Source of the DNA: Dorea longicatena
GTDB taxonomy: Bacteria > Bacillota > Clostridia > Lachnospirales > Lachnospiraceae
Direction: 5' to 3'
Assembly: GCF_025150085.1 (NCBI RefSeq)
Contig: NZ_CP102280.1
Location: 2,119,001 to 2,183,000, forward strand
DNA: 64,000 bases
In this document: positions 8,215 to 16,233 of the stretch, in pieces
Layout: every line of letters starts with the position of its first letter
Numbering within the stretch: position 1 is the stretch's first letter
Notes under the pieces: generated by a model
The model's database searches: none
The model's input: the letters and a program-made list of their open reading frames with translations, nothing else
What the model was told of the DNA's origin: nothing
Made by a program: the position numbers and the translations under genes

Positions 8215-8289
8215 TTATTGTAAAACCTTTGAACTCACATCCGTCTCAAACATCGGAAGATAACGAAGTTGATACGATTTATTTTCCAT
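8215..8289 (-). pseudogene. RelE/ParE-type toxin stub
   Basis: An ATG inside the last codons of the antitoxin gene (CATGGAAAATAA) opens a frame of only 24 residues, MENKSYQLRYLPMF plus ten more, then TAA. The start resembles RelE/ParE toxins (MENKxYxLRYLPLF). The rest of the toxin is missing and the MATE 1 promoter follows. An orphan antitoxin remains. Confidence 0.6.
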
Positions 8290-8539
8290 GTATCACGCTC
8301 CTTACATTCTTAAATACACTTTCATGAGAAAGTCTTTCCTCAGTTGCTGCCGCCTGCCTGTCTGCTTCATCAAGTTTCATTTCTACATTGTTAGTAAGAC
8401 TTGCATACTCTTCTAAACTTAAAACTACCATAGAACCATAACCATTCTTCGTTAAATACACAGGATTCCCACTATTTACAATTGTCTCAATTTCAGGAAA
8501 TTTGTTTCTTAAATCAGAAACTGGTCGAATTTGAATCAT
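8279..8539 (-). CDS. Phd/YefM-family antitoxin, orphaned
   Basis: An 86-residue antitoxin. The N-terminal Phd/YefM DNA-binding fold is clear: IRPVSDLRNKFPEI, NSGNPVYLTKNGYGSMVVLS and LEEYASL. The C-terminal half (about 50-86) would wrap the toxin. The start follows GGAAG. The partner toxin overlaps its stop but is reduced to 24 codons, so no toxin is made here. It may still bind DNA or neutralise a toxin encoded elsewhere. Confidence 0.88.
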   Translation of the reverse strand: MIQIRPVSDLRNKFPEIETIVNSGNPVYLTKNGYGSMVVLSLEEYASLTNNVEMKLDEADRQAAATEERLSHESVFKNVRSVIHGK

Positions 8540-8591
8540 TTCTTCCTTTCATTTTTATTATCTATATTTTATCATAATCACAATAATATTT

Positions 8592-9938
8592 TTATTTTTT
8601 ACTTATTTTCTTCTCCTGCTTTCCAAGATAAATATAAAATCCAACATTCAGCACAATTCCCACCATCGTCGATACCGGCGCCGCAAGACCAATCTTCGTA
8701 AGGCTCGCATCCGGTTGGATACTCATGACATATGCAAATGGAAGACGTACCAGCAAGGTCTGGATCAATCCCTGTGTCATTACCCAGACCGTCTTATTAT
8801 TACCATTGAAGTATCCGACCATACTGAACAGGATCGCTGTCACGATTGTCTCCAGTGCAAATCCTTTCAGATATGCATAGCCTTTCTGGATAACGGCTGC
8901 ATCTGTCGTAAAGAATCCTGCGAGCATATCGCCTTTTAACATCACCAGTAAGAATACCATGCATCCCACAACCAGGCCGACACCGATTCCGGTGAACATG
9001 GATTTCTTCGCACGTTTCGTCTTTCCTGCTCCGATGTTCTGGGATACGAAAGATGCCATCGACTGCATCAGCGCACTTGGTACCAGCATCGCAAAGTTGA
9101 CGATCTTGCATGCAACACCGTAACCTGAAGAAGCTTCCAGACCAAGCCGGTTTACGAATGCACAAAGTGCCAGGAAGGACATCTGTGTCAAAAACTCCTG
9201 CAGTGCAAGCGGCAGCCCAATCTTCAGAAATTTCTTACACTGGCTGTTCAGGCTGAAATCTTTTCTGGTAATCTTAAATGGAAGTTTCTTTTTGATCAGA
9301 AGGATTACGGCAAATACTACGCTGAGTGCCTGTGCTGTAACCGTTGCGATCGCCGCACCTGCTGCATCCATGTGAAGTCCTGCCACCAGTACCAGATCTC
9401 CGATCACGTTCACGATACATGCAACAAATACAAATAGTAACGGAGATTTACTATCTCCCAATCCACGGAAAATTGCGGATAAAAGGTTGTATGCGACGAT
9501 AAAGAAGATACCGCCTCCGCAGATACGCACATATACTGATGTCAGATCAACTGCTTCTTTTGGAGCCTGCATCAGTACTGAGATCGGATGTGCAAATCCT
9601 ACCATAACGATAAATAAGCAGGCTGCAATCATAGTAAATACAACTGCCGAGCCGCCAATAACCGAACCTATCTGATCCGGTCTCTTTTCGCCCAGATACC
9701 TTGCTATCAAAACCGTGATTCCCATCGCAAACTGAATCACTACGAAAGTGACAAGATTCAATACCTGGCTTCCTGTGGACACTGCCGAAAGTCCTGATGT
9801 CGAACCAAATCTTCCGACCACCAGAAGATCCACTGCTCCATATGCCGCCTGAAGAATCAGTGCTCCCAGCACCGGCATCATAAATGCAATCAGTTTCTTA
9901 AGAATGCTTCCCTGTGTAAAATCTGCCTTATCGTTCAT
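8592..9938 (-). CDS. MATE family efflux transporter 2
   Basis: A 448-residue MATE pump with 12 helices: MPVLGALILQAAYGAVDLLV near the N-terminus and GLPLALQEFLTQMSFLALC at the start of the second half. The chosen start (MNDKADFTQGSILKKL) is 10 nt after AAAGGAGG; the longer frame starts inside that ribosome site. The ATG lies within the last codons of the MarR gene (11-nt overlap), so regulator and pump are co-translated. Substrate unknown. Confidence 0.93.
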   Translation of the reverse strand: MNDKADFTQGSILKKLIAFMMPVLGALILQAAYGAVDLLVVGRFGSTSGLSAVSTGSQVLNLVTFVVIQFAMGITVLIARYLGEKRPDQIGSVIGGSAVVFTMIAACLFIVMVGFAHPISVLMQAPKEAVDLTSVYVRICGGGIFFIVAYNLLSAIFRGLGDSKSPLLFVFVACIVNVIGDLVLVAGLHMDAAGAAIATVTAQALSVVFAVILLIKKKLPFKITRKDFSLNSQCKKFLKIGLPLALQEFLTQMSFLALCAFVNRLGLEASSGYGVACKIVNFAMLVPSALMQSMASFVSQNIGAGKTKRAKKSMFTGIGVGLVVGCMVFLLVMLKGDMLAGFFTTDAAVIQKGYAYLKGFALETIVTAILFSMVGYFNGNNKTVWVMTQGLIQTLLVRLPFAYVMSIQPDASLTKIGLAAPVSTMVGIVLNVGFYIYLGKQEKKISKK

Positions 9939-10383
9939 CGTAGTGTTTCCTCCTTTCACACATGATCTGATAGAATTTTTCGATCGTCTGTATCATGCAT
10001 TCTGCATCTTCGTCCGGTATTTCTTCCATATATGGAAGCAGGCTGTCAAAATATTGTTCGTCATATTTCTGTGACAATTCTGAGCCTTTTTTCGTAACAG
10101 TAATGTATGTGACACGTCCATCCTCTTCGGAAGCAATCTTCTGAAGATATCCTTTTTCTTCCATTTCTTTGACCGTTCTTGTAACACCCGGTCTTGGAAG
10201 CTCCATTGCATCGCTGAGATCCGATACTTTTACCTGTATGCCCTTTCTTTCCAATGACTGAATCACATCCAGATACTGAATAAAGGATGCTCTGACACCT
10301 TCCGGCAGCGGCGGGAGCATATCCCGGGTCCGTTTTGCCTGATAGCATGCGTCGAACATCCTTTTTATGATTTCACTTGTCAT
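9928..10383 (-). CDS. MarR-family transcriptional regulator
   Basis: A 151-residue winged-helix regulator. The DNA-binding core is VKVSDLSDAMELPRPGVTRT (recognition helix) followed by EMEEKGYLQK and the wing SEEDGRVTYITVTKKG; flanking helices form the dimer interface. It overlaps and precedes a MATE gene, the usual layout of a ligand-released repressor controlling its own pump. The start follows AAGGAGGAC. The promoter at 10511-10538 is followed by two GGTAATTA repeats that may be its operator. Confidence 0.92.
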   Translation of the reverse strand: MTSEIIKRMFDACYQAKRTRDMLPPLPEGVRASFIQYLDVIQSLERKGIQVKVSDLSDAMELPRPGVTRTVKEMEEKGYLQKIASEEDGRVTYITVTKKGSELSQKYDEQYFDSLLPYMEEIPDEDAECMIQTIEKFYQIMCERRKHYDER

Positions 10384-10510
10384 ATTTTGTCCTCCTTATA
10401 TAATCATCATACAATTATTGCTTACCATTCTCTTGATATTGCAATGCATTCATAAAATTCTGTTAATAAACAGTAATCCAAATAATTACCTCTGTTAATT
10501 ACCATTGATA

Positions 10511-10538
10511 ATTATATGCAGATTTCAAAATTTGTCAA
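10511..10538 (-). promoter_or_regulatory. Promoter of the marR-MATE operon
   Basis: TTGACA (10533-10538), 16-bp spacer, TATAAT (10511-10516). Just downstream are two direct copies of GGTAATTA, a plausible MarR binding region. The leader to the start codon is about 120 nt. Confidence 0.8.
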
Positions 10539-10577
10539 GAACTTATTTCATTGTTACACATTTGCATGGCGATTAAA

Positions 10578-10603
10578 GGCGGGGAAAATAACTTTTCCCC
10601 GCC
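10578..10603 (-). terminator. Terminator after the aldo/keto reductase
   Basis: GGCGGGGAAAA and TTTTCCCCGCC form an 11-bp stem with a short loop, followed on the minus strand by TTTAAT. It lies 20 nt past the reductase stop. Confidence 0.75.
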
Positions 10604-10623
10604 TCTATGCATTTATATCAGTA

Positions 10624-11601
10624 TTATCCTACATGGCGTTCAAATCTCTGGAATCCAAGAATCTTCTCAATCCGTTCCATCGCATCATCCGGAATCTCCA
10701 GATCAACAGCTTTGAGGTTATTCTCAAGCTGCGACGGCTTGCTTGCCCCTGCGATCACGCAGCTGATCTCCGGGTGTTTCAGAATCCATGCCAGTGACAG
10801 GATTGCTACATTTGTTCCCAGATCATCTGCCACTTTGGAAAGTTCATCCACAATTGCAAGATTTTCATCCGTCAGCAGATTATTGATCTGTTTGTCTGCC
10901 TGATGTGTTGCACGGGATCCTTCCGGATATGGCTGTCCTTTTTTATATTTACCGGTCAGAAGTCCCTGCGACAACGGTGAAAATGAAGTGATACCGATTC
11001 CGTATTTTCTGCAAGTTCCCATGATCTCATGCTCAATATAGCGGTCTACCATATTGTACTGTGGCTGGATCACTGTGATTGGATATAAACCACGCTTATC
11101 AATGATCTTCTGTGCTTCTTCAATTCTTGCACTTCCCCATTCTTCACTTACACCGTAATACAGCACCTTTCCCTGAGCAACCAGATCACTCATCGCACGA
11201 AGTGTCTCTTCCAGATCTGTGTTCTCATCATAGCGATGGCAATAATACAGATCCAGATAATCTAAGTTCATATTTTTCAGAGACTGCTCACAGTTTTCCA
11301 TAATGTGCTTTCTGGAAAGTCCTCTATCATTCACGCCATCTCCTGTCGGGAAATAGACCTTGCTTGAGATCACCAGATCTTTTCTCGGGAATTCTTTTAA
11401 CACTTCTCCGAAGAACCTTTCAGCTGCTCCTCCTGAATATGCATCTGCACAGTCGAAGAAATTAATTCCATTCTCATAGGCAAGTTTTACAACTTCTTTT
11501 GCCACATCTTCCTCGGAACTTTCTTTCAGATCTGTCATCCAGCTTCCAAGTGCAATCTCACTGACTTTGATTCCTGCTTTTCCTACGTTACGATATTTCA
11601 T
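10624..11601 (-). CDS. Aldo/keto reductase (YghZ/Kv-beta type)
   Basis: A 325-residue TIM-barrel NADPH-dependent oxidoreductase. Catalytic residues of the family are visible: Asp and Tyr in FFDCADAYSGGAAE (about 50-60), Lys in ISSKVY (about 80) and His in YYCHRYDENT (about 120). The C-terminal cofactor region is VIAGASKPSQLENN. Substrate is unknown. The start follows GGAGGATATACAC. A broken LacI-type regulator gene ends 14 nt upstream, probably its former regulator. Confidence 0.93.
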   Translation of the reverse strand: MKYRNVGKAGIKVSEIALGSWMTDLKESSEEDVAKEVVKLAYENGINFFDCADAYSGGAAERFFGEVLKEFPRKDLVISSKVYFPTGDGVNDRGLSRKHIMENCEQSLKNMNLDYLDLYYCHRYDENTDLEETLRAMSDLVAQGKVLYYGVSEEWGSARIEEAQKIIDKRGLYPITVIQPQYNMVDRYIEHEIMGTCRKYGIGITSFSPLSQGLLTGKYKKGQPYPEGSRATHQADKQINNLLTDENLAIVDELSKVADDLGTNVAILSLAWILKHPEISCVIAGASKPSQLENNLKAVDLEIPDDAMERIEKILGFQRFERHVG

Positions 11602-11615
11602 GTGTATATCCTCCT

Positions 11616-12226
11616 TTAAGTAAATTGGTTAAACGTTTTCATATTATACAGAGTTCCACGCTCCATAATCTCATATGGAAGGATCCTGTCTGTAAGCGGC
11701 ATTCCCTGATCTATATATCTGATCAGCATTCCAGCTGCCTGTCTTCCCATCTCATACGCATCCTGTCTGACCGCAGTAAGTTTCGGATTCAGATATTTCG
11801 AAATGTAAATATCATCAAATCCCATGATCTTAATGTCTTCCGGAATTTTTTCCCAAGTTCTTTGCTTGGCGATATCGAGATATCTGCTGTAATATACGCC
11901 GGCTGTCTGCAGCCTTTTCCGGCAATATATGCCGCTACATCCTTCATTGCAGAAAATTTATCGATCAGAACACTTCCCATATTCTCCCTTTTCTTTATCT
12001 TTCTGTCCATAAAAACCACCGGAACCGTTATGTTTTCCAGAAGTTTTTCACTTGTTGCAGGATTGAAACTGACGTATATAATACCGTCCACCATCTTTGC
12101 TTTTAATGCATCCAAAAACTTTTCTTCCTGTATATAGTTATTATCAGTACTTCCAAATAATACGGTATAACCATGCAGAAAGGCCTCATCCTGAGCACCT
12201 TTTGCCCTCTCTGGAAATGCATTGTC
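11616..12226 (-). pseudogene. LacI-family regulator, headless and frameshifted
   Basis: The frame begins abruptly with DNAFPERAKGAQDEAFLHGY and YTVLFGSTDNN, in the sugar-binding domain, and continues DGIIYVSFNPATSEKLLENI. There is no helix-turn-helix; the remnant starts 2 nt past the stop of the MmcQ-MGMT gene. Near 11846-11851 an A6 run appears to have lost a base; the frame resumes as PEDIKIMGFDDIYISKYLNP and LTAVRQDAYEMG, ending at 11616. An N-terminal deletion plus frameshift rule out function. Confidence 0.8.
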
Positions 12227-12228
12227 AA

Positions 12229-12849
12229 TTATATTCCGTATTTTTCCAGATCTACCCTTCCGTTTATCACTTCGACTCCATCCGCCCGAAGAAGTTCTGC
12301 CTGCACATTCTGGCCTCCAAATGCAAATGCTCCGGCCAGTTCTCCTTTTGCATTAACTACACGGAAGCATGGAATATGTTCCGGATCCGGATTCTTATGC
12401 AATGCATTGCCCACGGCTCTTGCCATCCTGGGTTCTCCTGCCATCTCTGCAATCTTCCCATAAGTTGCCACATGTCCTTTTGGAATACGCTTCACTGCTT
12501 CATAGATTCTCTTTGTCGGACTGTCCGTAACCAGATCATAGCTTTCTGCGATCATTCTTTTGATCTCTTCTTCCGGAATGGTCCCATCCAGAATGATCGT
12601 ATTCCAGTGTTCTTTATTCAGATGATATCCGGCCGTCACTGACTCATACGCCGAGCGCCAGAAGTCTCTCCACTCCGGATTCACTTTGACATTCAGATTG
12701 ATATAGCCTTCCCGTTCATATATCCACAGAAATGTTTTTTTACTTCCTTTAATCCGCACCAGCTGCCAGTTCGGATCACGAAATGGCTTTTCTTCATATA
12801 CATTATAAAATGACATTCCGTATGCTAATGCTTCCTCTCTTGTCATCAT
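12229..12849 (-). CDS. MmcQ/YjbR domain fused to an MGMT-like domain
   Basis: A 206-residue fusion. Residues 1 to about 110 are an MmcQ/YjbR domain (MTREEALAYGMSFYNVYEEK, WDFWRSAYESV-like region, HWNTIILDGTIPEEEIKRM). Residues about 118-206 are the DNA-binding part of O6-alkylguanine-DNA alkyltransferase (GHVATYGKIAEMAG, MARAVGNALHKNP). The active-site motif, normally PCHRV, reads IPCFRVV: the Cys remains but the relay His is Phe, so alkyl transfer is doubtful and damage recognition only is possible. The start was set at MMTREEA, after AGGAGGG; the longer frame starts upstream of that site. Confidence 0.85.
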   Translation of the reverse strand: MMTREEALAYGMSFYNVYEEKPFRDPNWQLVRIKGSKKTFLWIYEREGYINLNVKVNPEWRDFWRSAYESVTAGYHLNKEHWNTIILDGTIPEEEIKRMIAESYDLVTDSPTKRIYEAVKRIPKGHVATYGKIAEMAGEPRMARAVGNALHKNPDPEHIPCFRVVNAKGELAGAFAFGGQNVQAELLRADGVEVINGRVDLEKYGI

Positions 12850-12865
12850 ATACTTCTTATCCCTC

Positions 12866-12897
12866 CTGATTTCTGCTTTCAGATTAACAGAAATCAG
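12866..12897 (-). promoter_or_regulatory. Hairpin touching the ribosome site of the MmcQ-MGMT gene
   Basis: CTGATTTCTG and CAGAAATCAG form a perfect 10-bp stem with a 12-nt loop. Its last bases run into the AGGAGGG ribosome site, so it could affect translation. Confidence 0.4.
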
Positions 12898-12939
12898 CAT
12901 TTCTGTAAACGGTAATGCTCTGGCATTTATGCATATGAA

Positions 12940-13026
12940 TTATTCCTGTAAGGATGACTTCATCATCTCCGTAACACTTTTCTCCGGTGCAGCACAGATA
13001 ATAATGTAATAGAATGCCTTCCCCTG
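12940..13026 (-). other. Possible short C-terminal coding remnant
   Basis: An open frame without a start reads GKAFYYIIICAAPEKSVTEM and ends MKSSLQE. It fills the gap between lysR and the MmcQ-MGMT gene. I do not recognise the family; it may be chance. Confidence 0.25.
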
Positions 13027-13032
13027 CCAATA

Positions 13033-13920
13033 TCAGTACTTTTTCAGAAGTTCCTCACATATTCCAATATATTTTTCTGTATAAATACTGCCCTTTTCCC
13101 AGATAAAATCAAAATCATGCTGCATTTTAAAATCTGAAAGCCTGATTTCTTTCAATGTTCCGTTCTTAAGTTCATCCGCTACCGCAATTTTGTACATAAA
13201 TGAAATTCCACAATCTCTTTTTAAAAGCCCGATAATTGTATGCATATTTTCCACTTCTGTATAGTGAAGAAAATCTTTTATCCCCATTCCCCTTGCAAGA
13301 AGTAACTCTTCTAAAATATTCCTTGTCCCGGATCCCGGTTCACGTACAAGCAGGCGCTCCTTCACCAGTTCCTGCATCGTTTCCGGAGATTTTACTTCAA
13401 ATATGTGATCTCTGGCACAAACTGCTATATATTCTTCAGTACTGTAATTTTTATGTTCATAATTTTCCTTCGGATAATTCCCCTCTACAAGTGCCAGATT
13501 AATAATTCCTTCATCCAGCAATGTTAATAGCTGTGTTGTATTTCCATAATGTATGTGTACATTCATCTCCGGATGACCGATCAGAAAATCTGCTATTTTA
13601 TCTACAATTGCATATTCTCCGATCGTCATTGTAACCCCTATAGAAAGAGATTCCATCTTATGGGATTCATTTCTTATCTCATTCATAATTGCCAGCTGAT
13701 CATTTTTCATTGTCATCAGACGTTTTCTGAGTATCTCCCCTGCAGGCGTCAGATACAGTTGTTTATTACAATAAGAAAACAATCTGGTATTATATTCCTT
13801 TTCAAGGAAACGAATATGTTGCGAAACCGCCGGCTGTGTAATATGTAATCTTTTTGCTGCCTCTGTAAAGTTCATCGTCTCACATACCGTAAGAAATGTA
13901 TCTGTTCTAAAATCCAGCAT
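13033..13920 (-). CDS. LysR-family transcriptional regulator
   Basis: A 295-residue regulator. The N-terminal helix-turn-helix is FTEAAKRLHITQPAVSQHIR (residues about 18-37) with FLEKEYNTRLF after it; the effector domain begins near residue 90 (SLSIGVTMTIGEYAIVD). It is transcribed divergently from the YeiH gene, a common layout in which LysR controls the neighbour. Two identical 19-bp repeats in the shared intergenic region are likely binding sites. The inducer is unknown. Confidence 0.93.
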   Translation of the reverse strand: MLDFRTDTFLTVCETMNFTEAAKRLHITQPAVSQHIRFLEKEYNTRLFSYCNKQLYLTPAGEILRKRLMTMKNDQLAIMNEIRNESHKMESLSIGVTMTIGEYAIVDKIADFLIGHPEMNVHIHYGNTTQLLTLLDEGIINLALVEGNYPKENYEHKNYSTEEYIAVCARDHIFEVKSPETMQELVKERLLVREPGSGTRNILEELLLARGMGIKDFLHYTEVENMHTIIGLLKRDCGISFMYKIAVADELKNGTLKEIRLSDFKMQHDFDFIWEKGSIYTEKYIGICEELLKKY

Positions 13921-13990
13921 AATTTTCTTCCCTTCATTGTCAATTTGATTTTCACAAATGATTTTTATTAATTCTCTTTCATATCTGTCA

Positions 13991-14040
13991 ATAATTTTTT
14001 ATTATCGTTCAATAATATTATATAATTTTTTATTATCGTT
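13991..14040. repeat. Two 19-bp direct repeats between lysR and yeiH
   Basis: ATAATTTTTTATTATCGTT occurs at 13991-14009 and 14022-14040, start-to-start 31 bp (about three helical turns). The second copy covers the -35 region of the yeiH promoter. Placement suits LysR binding. Confidence 0.7.
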
Positions 14041-14046
14041 TACCAG

Positions 14047-14055
14047 TGTTATAAT
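14047..14055 (+). promoter_or_regulatory. Extended -10 promoter of yeiH
   Basis: TGTTATAAT is an extended -10 box; no good -35 is seen, which fits activator dependence. The yeiH ATG is about 54 nt downstream. Confidence 0.6.
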
Positions 14056-14108
14056 CTCTAATTGGAAACCTGTATGAACTAACAAAAAAATGAGAAAGAG
14101 GAAAAAAC

Positions 14109-15155
14109 ATGAATTTTTTGAAAAAAAACCTAAACGGTATACTGGTTTGTTTTGTGATTGCCGTACCTTCCTGGCTTCTTGGAAAGACATTCCCAGTTGT
14201 TGGCGGCCCTGTCATCGCAATCCTTGCCGGAATGCTGATCACTTTAGTGTGGACGAACAAAGGAAAAGCCGAATCAGGAATCAAATGGACTTCTAAGATT
14301 ATTCTGCAGACAGCAGTTGTCCTGCTTGGATTCGGAATGAACCTTGGCGTCATCTTACAGACCGGAAAACAGTCACTCCCGATCATCGTATGTACCATCA
14401 GTACTTCCTTGATCATCGCATGGCTGCTCCGTAAAATTATCAAAGTACCTTCTAACACTTCCATCCTGGTTGGTGTCGGTTCTTCCATCTGCGGAGGATC
14501 TGCGATCGCTGCCACCGCACCGGTCATTGATGCAGATGATACCGAAGTTGCACAGGCAATTTCCGTTATCTTCTTCTTCAACGTCATTGCAGCCGTACTT
14601 TTCCCGGTACTTGGAAGCGCACTTGGTTTTGACACAACAGGCGGTGGATCTTTCGGATTATTCGCAGGAACTGCGATCAATGATACCTCTTCCGTAACGG
14701 CTGCCGCCTCTACCTGGGACAGTATGTGGAACCTTGGAAGCGAGACACTGAATACTGCTGTTACGGTAAAGCTTACACGTACACTGGCAATTATTCCGAT
14801 CACACTGGTATTATCCCTGATCCGTGCAAGATCTGCCTCAAAAGCCGGAACTGCTGATTCTTCCGCAAACAAATTCAGCCTGAAGAGAGCATTTCCTATG
14901 TTCATCTTATACTTCATCATTGCAGCTATCATCACAACAGTATGTATGAGTATGGGTGTCAGCGCTGACGTATTTGCTCCGTTAAAAGAATTATCGAAGT
15001 TCTTTATCATTATGGCTATGGCCGCAATCGGGCTTAACAGTAATGTTGTGAAGCTTATTAAATCCGGAGGAAAACCACTTCTGCTGGGTGCCTGCTGTTG
15101 GGTTGGAATTACAATTGTGAGCCTTGGAATGCAGCATGTAATGGGGATCTGGTAA
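14109..15155 (+). CDS. YeiH family (UPF0324) putative anion exporter
   Basis: A 348-residue polytopic membrane protein with about 10 helices. Family features are [20 protein letters not shown] (about 122-140), [17 protein letters not shown] (about 187-203) and [18 protein letters not shown] near the end. YeiH/YadS proteins are annotated as putative sulfate exporters, on thin evidence. It is divergent from lysR and convergent with folD. The start follows AGAGG and reads [12 protein letters not shown]. Confidence 0.9.
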   Translation: MNFLKKNLNGILVCFVIAVPSWLLGKTFPVVGGPVIAILAGMLITLVWTNKGKAESGIKWTSKIILQTAVVLLGFGMNLGVILQTGKQSLPIIVCTISTSLIIAWLLRKIIKVPSNTSILVGVGSSICGGSAIAATAPVIDADDTEVAQAISVIFFFNVIAAVLFPVLGSALGFDTTGGGSFGLFAGTAINDTSSVTAAASTWDSMWNLGSETLNTAVTVKLTRTLAIIPITLVLSLIRARSASKAGTADSSANKFSLKRAFPMFILYFIIAAIITTVCMSMGVSADVFAPLKELSKFFIIMAMAAIGLNSNVVKLIKSGGKPLLLGACCWVGITIVSLGMQHVMGIW

Positions 15156-15181
15156 TTTTTTTCTACTTAATTCACTAAGCT

Positions 15182-15270
15182 GGCTACCCGGACTGGAATA
15201 AAAGCCGGAAAATCAAGGCTTCTGCCATAACTTTCCGGCTACACATAAAGGTTACCATCCTTTTATTGTC
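15182..15270 (-). repeat. Palindromic intergenic element, copy 1
   Basis: The core AGCCGGAAA...TTTCCGGCT (15202-15240) encloses a loop with CAAGGCTTC, with GGTTACC on one side. The same core and flanks recur at 60580-60709. On the minus strand it lies just past folD and ends in CTTTTATT, so it may act as terminator. The rest of 15156-15306 holds nothing recognisable. Confidence 0.65.
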
Positions 15271-15306
15271 ATTTTTCAGACCAGCGATATAATCCCCGGC
15301 TTCTCT

Positions 15307-16158
15307 TTACCTGTTCTGTGCAATCGCGGCATCTACCACATGTTCCAGCAAAATTGAAGTCGTCACTCCGCCGACGCCTCTTGGGACCGGTGTGATTGCC
15401 TCCACAATCTTCTCTGCTTCTTCAAAATTCACATCTCCGCAGAGCTTTCCTTCTTCATTCACATTGATTCCTACATCAATCACGATCTGTCCTTCTCGCA
15501 GATAGCTTCCATCGATCACTCCTGCTTTTCCGGCCGCTACAACTACGATATCTGCTTCCTTTACTACAGATGGCATGTCCACCGTCCTGGTATGGCAGAC
15601 GGTTACGGTCGCATTCTTCTTGATCAGCATCATCGCTGCAGGTTTTCCGACTACAAGACTTCTTCCGATAACTACCACTTTCTTACCGGTACAGTCAATT
15701 CCATAATGATCCAGTACCTTCATGCAGGCACTCGGCGTACACGGTGCATATCCCATATCTTTTCCCATGAACACACCTGCCATGGAAAGATCGGTAATTC
15801 CGTCTACATCCTTTTCTACGGCCAGTGCATTCACGATCTTGTCTTCATTCAGATGCTTCGGAAGCGGTCTGAATAACAGAACTCCGTGGATTTTTTCACT
15901 TTTATTTACCTGGTCGATCGTCTTTAATACCTCTTCTTCTTCTACATCTGCAGGAAGAAGGAATTTCTCATATGCTACTCCCAGTGTCTCACAGCGTTTT
16001 GTTGCGCCTCTTTCGTATGCGATGTCATCTTCTCTTTCACCGATACGGATAATTCCAAGTGTCGGTGTAATATTCTGTGCTTTTAAAGTTTCTACTTTTG
16101 CTTTGATTTCTTCATTGATAGAAGCATTTACTTCTTTTCCTAATAGTAATTTTGCCAT
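15307..16158 (-). CDS. folD: FolD-type methylene-THF dehydrogenase, cyclohydrolase residues missing
   Basis: A 283-residue member of the FolD family, which oxidises 5,10-methylene-THF to methenyl-THF with NAD(P) and normally also hydrolyses it to formyl-THF. The Rossmann part is clear (VVVIGRSLVVGKPAAMML, DVGINV, ITPVPRGVGGVT) and DVDGI is present. In gap-free alignment with E. coli FolD, the catalytic Lys of YVASK is Ala (YERGA), and the Gln of VQLPLP is Phe (LFRPLP). Both serve the cyclohydrolase step, so this is probably a dehydrogenase only. The FchA-like gene 75 nt upstream could supply the missing step. Confidence 0.9.
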   Translation of the reverse strand: MAKLLLGKEVNASINEEIKAKVETLKAQNITPTLGIIRIGEREDDIAYERGATKRCETLGVAYEKFLLPADVEEEEVLKTIDQVNKSEKIHGVLLFRPLPKHLNEDKIVNALAVEKDVDGITDLSMAGVFMGKDMGYAPCTPSACMKVLDHYGIDCTGKKVVVIGRSLVVGKPAAMMLIKKNATVTVCHTRTVDMPSVVKEADIVVVAAGKAGVIDGSYLREGQIVIDVGINVNEEGKLCGDVNFEEAEKIVEAITPVPRGVGGVTTSILLEHVVDAAIAQNR

Positions 16159-16233
16159 TTTTCCTGCTGCTTTCCTTTTATTTTGTATTTTCTCCGGACA
16201 TTTCCGGTTTATCCGTCTTTATCTCACTGGATT

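Noticed and set aside
14033..15010. Long minus-strand open frame opposite yeiH (325 codons)
   Set aside because: The plus-strand YeiH has clear family motifs, promoter and helices; the antisense frame has no recognisable domain.
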